Source of the DNA: Marchantia polymorpha subsp. ruderalis
Taxonomy: Eukaryota > Streptophyta > Marchantiopsida > Marchantiales > Marchantiaceae
Direction: 5' to 3'
DNA length: 64,000 nt
Assembly: GCA_037833965.1 (NCBI GenBank)
Contig: AP031357.1
Coordinates: 2,996,001 to 3,060,000, forward strand
A program made the translations under genes and the position numbers. This document shows, piece by piece, positions 59,721-64,000 of the stretch. The notes beneath the pieces were generated by a model. That model was not told the DNA's origin, ran no database searches, and was given only the letters and a program-made list of their open reading frames with translations. Each line of letters starts with the position of its first letter. Positions within the stretch are counted from its first letter, which is position 1.

Positions 59721-61026
59721 GTGAGTAGCACCAGCGTGATCGAGGATAAATCTTTTGAGTATATCATTACTGCAAGCATGGATCGGTCGATTATTCCCAA
59801 GAGCTTTCGTATCCAACATCGCAATCAGATCAACTGAAAAGCGGGAGTACAGATTGCAACGTTATGGAGTCTTGGGTTTAAGTTAAAATTCGACGAGACC
59901 CTCTTGGTCCTGGTCCTCTATGATTATTTTAGATATCTTGTACCAGACATGACTTATCCAATCCCAAATGTCACGCAAATACGCATCTCCTCACACAAAC
60001 ATGTCGCATCAAACAGCATTACCATATCACATAAGTCAGATTGTAATCGAGGTTCATGTTTTCCGACATTCCAAAATGTGCCACTGGGTACTCTCTGCCA
60101 TATCCACATTCTCAAAAGTATCATTTGGAAGAAAAAAGCCTAATCCAATACCTGCAAGGTTTGAAATGGACCATTCGATGTGAAGGCATTTTCAGAGCTA
60201 ACAAGGAACAATATCGACAAGAGACCAAGGGCTATGATCGAGGCGACCATACTGCAAGTACCACTTCTATCCAACAAGATTGAAACGAGACAAACATTTC
60301 CGAACAATTTCATCTTGGTATCGGCTTAATATGTTCGAGTGACAAAAAATTATTAGACAGAAATGAAAAATTAGATAGGGATCTTACGAACCCGAAACTC
60401 ATCACATTTTTTCCATAATCAACGGCTGAGGAGTGCTCTGACGGCAGTCCCTATACGCTCACTTCGATGCTTCATCGAGGACACAACCCTCCGTGCTCTC
60501 TGAAAGAATCGTATCCCTTAAGCAACTGTAATTAGTAGCGCTTTGGAGAATCTCAAACCTTCGGCTTAAAGTTCACTGACATATCATCATTCGGATATTG
60601 GAACAAACAATCCCAAAAGCAGAAGGCGTACAATACGCACCGGGTGGAGGTCTGTTCTCAAACAATGAGCTTGGCTACGATGATAACCGCCACCCTTGCA
60701 AGATCGTCCATGTCTTCTTACTCACAAACCTCCACCGGAAAGACTCTCAAGTGGCAGCCTTGCCGACATTGACCGAACAGAATAAACTCTATTAAGCGAA
60801 CGAATCGCCGTCGGACGCGCTCATCTCTCAACGATTAAGGTATTGGAAAGACAAGCCGCCGGTACTTTCGGCAGCTGCTCGATGGCACGCGCTTGATAGA
60901 TCGGCTACCTAGCGCTCGAGGCCGAGGGACTGCTGCATAGCAGAGAATTTTCCATGTTATGGGGAATTTGAATCTACTAGTACATCCTTCACAGCAGGGG
61001 CTGAGCATGCAGTGAATCGTCTAGAG

Positions 61027-61065
61027 CTCACAATCGCAGGGGCTCTTGCCACCTGCGATTGTGAG
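61027..61065. repeat. Perfect 14-bp hairpin
   Basis: Arms CTCACAATCGCAGG (61027-61040) and CCTGCGATTGTGAG (61052-61065) flank an 11-base loop. Confidence 0.85.
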
Positions 61066-63042
61066 GCAGAATCCATACAAAGCATGGCAAGATAACGAAT
61101 ACACGGAGCGAAACAGTGAGCTAACAATCATGTCAGGTTCAAACACAGAATATGACGGTGTAGAAAGTAAGATCTGCATGCGAGAAACGGAAGCAGGAAA
61201 GAGGCGAAAAATCCGGGTAGAATCATCAACCATGATCTCACTGATTTGCTAGCCGAGCAGGGTACAGACGGCCAGAGCTGCCGGTCTCGAACATGGAACG
61301 ACACTTGTCATTCAGAGTCGTTGAAGGTAGTAATCAGAGAAAGTGTACTTAGTAGACTGAACATGTTGTGTGTCAGTCATTCATTCATTCACTCAAGAGC
61401 TCTGCGTAAGCTCCTACTCCTCTGCGCTATATCAAGTCAAGATACCGGGCCTCACTCACAACCTACTTGACTCTGAGTTTGCAGCGATCATGTATGTCAG
61501 CAGCCGAGGGAGCGAGCGGAGCAGTCTGTTGGGCAGCAAGAGCTTGTTGCAAAATGTCGACTGCGTGACGTCACGTCTACTGACAAAATTGCGAGCGGTT
61601 TACTCGTTCCGACCTTACTGAAGTTAGCAGAAGCGTGTGGGACGGCCTTGCTCACAAATTCCAGCATTTAGAAAAACATTCTGATCCTGCAGCCCAAGTT
61701 CGACCATACCTCCTGCCTAAACCTCCTCCTCCTGCTCCACCTCCTCACTTTGCTCGCTGATCACACAAAGCAAGTTCAGCTATCGCATATTCTCGAGTCC
61801 GCAAATTGCACTTACTCCTGGCCGATTTATCAACGACACACGGTCTTCATTGTCTTCGGATGTCATTGTCAGAAGAAAGTTTCCGCAAGCTCGAGTCACC
61901 GTTCCTGTAAGAAACATTCTTCGTGGCTTTTGGTGGAGAGTGCTAAAATCAACGGGGTGGGGCAAGACATGCATCAACTGGTGCCATTGTCCACCACCCG
62001 ATACTCGCGCTTTACTAACAAACTCATGAGGGTTTATGCCAGTTGCATGCCAGTTGCATGCCTGGCAACTGGCAGCCCTACACACGTAGAATCATAGCGA
62101 AGGAATATCCGGACTAAGAGGACTTGATGGTGCGCTCGATATCTAGCGCCGTTTGTGGACTCCTGGATCAAGGTACATTTGAGAAGTGGCTTCGAGAGTG
62201 CTTCATGTATCTACAATGTATGTACGACGAGTGCGGAACGGAGGAGAAGGTACAAGACGGATCGCGAGCAGAGATGCCTTCTTATGACAGGCTCCAACTT
62301 CAACATGCGTGGAGTGCCGACAAGTGAGATTCATTTTGCTACTTTGAGAGTCCCAAGATCTTCTGACATGTCGAATTCTACCAACTATGGAGCTGCTGCG
62401 AGGGACTTGGAATGTTGAAAATTTAGCATTTTAACGCTCTTCATTTGGGCAAGATATAGAAACGGGAGAAATCTCTCAAAGATCGCATGTACAATAGTCA
62501 CTCACGCTATCGATCACCGGACTTGATCTCCAAGCAAAAGTATCCCATTCTTCTCGTCATCGGTACAACCTCACCGAGCACAAACAGTGCTCACTGGAAA
62601 GCTCATCTTCATCGTCCCCGGACGTTTCTCGTTCCTCACCTTTTATTCTCTAAAGCATATGCGTGTCCCGAAACTCGAGCAACATCTCTCACGAAACCTC
62701 CGACGGCAATCGAGGGCTAATTCAGTGGCGATTCGGACACTGATGCGGACATTCGTCGTCTCACACAGAGTAAAAAAGAAAAAGAGTCAAATCGCAGCTG
62801 CCGCGAGAGATGAAGAGTGAGACGGATGTTCGAATCGACGCGCACTGGAATCGAAGCTCCCGCCGGCAGCAAGCCTTGGGATCAGAGAGAGAGAAAGAGA
62901 GAGAGGGGACATTCCAAGATGCAGCTCGTCGGACGCATCATCGATTAGGGTACAGACAACATCGCAACAGTTGTCCGTCGACGACGGGCACAACGGGCAC
63001 AAGACTGCAAATCTTGACTGGGCGAGCGAGATTCAAACCCTC

Positions 63043-63080
63043 TCCTTCCTTCCTTCCTTCCTTCCTTCCTTCCTTCCTTC
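63043..63080. repeat. TTCC tetranucleotide microsatellite
   Basis: About nine TTCC units in a GC-rich region near the right edge. Confidence 0.9.
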
Positions 63081-64000
63081 GGGCGCACGCCATCGAGAAA
63101 AGGCGCCGCCGCCCGTTGAGCCAGCCGGCCAGGAGCGTGCGCCAAGCAGGACCCAGCGGGATGTCACCACGTCGGGACGCCGGGGGAGGAGAAGAGGGGC
63201 GGGGGGTGGGGCGGGAGAATGAGTGTTCTCTTGAGAGCGCGACAGCGAAGATCGACAGCGTTCGAGCAAAGCAATCGTCTTCCATTGTCGTCCAGCTTGG
63301 GCAGTAGCGTCGGCAGTAATGCTCGATGATTATTAATTACACGACGGCACATCATAGAGCCTCATCCGTAGGCGAAGAGGGCGAAGGGCGAAGGGCCGAG
63401 GAGGTGAGGGTTAGGGAAAGGGCGGCACCGAAAGTGTGTTGTGAGTGTGAGTGAGGGAGAGCTCGGGATGCTCTTTTGGAGACGATGGACGGATTGATCC
63501 ATTGATCGATAGAGGGGAAGGCGGAACTGGGAGGCGCATCCAATGAGGCGTGAGTAGGACAGCTAAACTGGAGGAGGATGGTGGCGTGTTCGCTGATCAA
63601 CAGACAGTCAGATTCGGGCAAGCACTTGCCGGCGAAACAAGTGTTCTGGTGCTCTTGGTTATGGGACCGGAGATTACTACTAATAAAGTTCGATTTGTCG
63701 TTTCCAGTCCACCGCCATTTTCTCACGCTTGGCTCGAACATGTGTCTCGTCCTGCTTCGTGGCGAGTACCTTCGCATCTTCCGACTGGTTCTTCGAGTTC
63801 GGATTTGATACCACCAATGTACTCGCACTAGCGCAGGTCATAAAGAAAGAAATGTATCGAACCCGAACCCCGTCTCTGTCTCGTCCGTCCTGGTACCTGG
63901 CGAATTCGCATCAATGAATGAGCCCGTAGGCCAGTTCTGCCACGGTATCCGAGGTCATTTCGAGTCGTAAACTACCGCTCGCCGAAATCTAACGCAGAAA

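Larger units (their letters stand above)
57979..64000. other. Right-hand region without a recognised gene
   Basis: It begins with the EGY2 3' UTR. Open frames at 59904-60283, 60598, 61046-61252, 61750-62097 and 62124-62418 are short and match no family I know. From about 62800 the DNA becomes GC-rich with a GA tract (about 62886-62908) and TTCC repeats, resembling the leaders of the genes above. A gene may therefore begin near or beyond the right edge. The minus-strand frame at 63828-63352 is not convincing. Confidence 0.4.

Overview
This window reads as nuclear DNA of a land plant, most likely a bryophyte and perhaps a liverwort. The evidence is the gene content: two plastid-type proteins (chloroplast sensor kinase and the EGY2 site-2 protease), a meiotic topoisomerase VIB-like subunit of plant type, and a START-like phosphatidylinositol transfer protein, a family that to my knowledge flowering plants lack. 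It also has short GT-AG introns, GC-rich leaders full of simple repeats, and AT-rich gaps. The liverwort assignment is inference. No species can be named from the sequence alone.

Nine protein genes can be supported. From left to right they are: (1) a five-exon GDSL-lipase family gene on + (2393-5456) whose catalytic residues are replaced; (2) an intronless SpoU/TrmH-type RNA 2'-O-methyltransferase on + (8728-9882); (3) a DUF547 protein on - (14746-12664, six exons, 5' end not found); (4) a 17-exon gene on - (21940-16737) joining a PITP domain to a Cys-rich B-box-like zinc finger; (5) chloroplast sensor kinase CSK on - (35960-31648, nine exons); (6) a JJJ1/DNAJC21-type J protein on + (42407-45166, three exons); (7) MTOPVIB on + (48564-52324, 13 exons); (8) an intronless PIG-X subunit of GPI mannosyltransferase I on - (53767-52910); (9) an intronless EGY2 plastid metalloprotease on + (55939-57978).

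Exon boundaries were worked out by hand from open frames, GT-AG sites and conserved family blocks. Reading frame stays open through every join given. UTRs and transcription starts were not determinable.

The rest is intergenic. 21.9-31.6 kb and 36-42.4 kb are long, mostly AT-rich stretches with no recognisable gene. They carry simple repeats, short tandem duplications, perfect hairpins and one probable pogo/mariner-type MITE (30612-30758). No rRNA, tRNA, CRISPR or intact autonomous transposon was recognised.

The genes do not form one pathway. CSK and EGY2 act in plastids, and the SpoU enzyme may act in an organelle. JJJ1 works in 60S ribosome maturation, MTOPVIB in meiotic break formation and PIG-X in GPI-anchor synthesis. 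The most unusual items are the GDSL pseudoenzyme, with Ser, Asn and His all replaced, and the PITP-zinc-finger fusion with altered inositol-contact positions.
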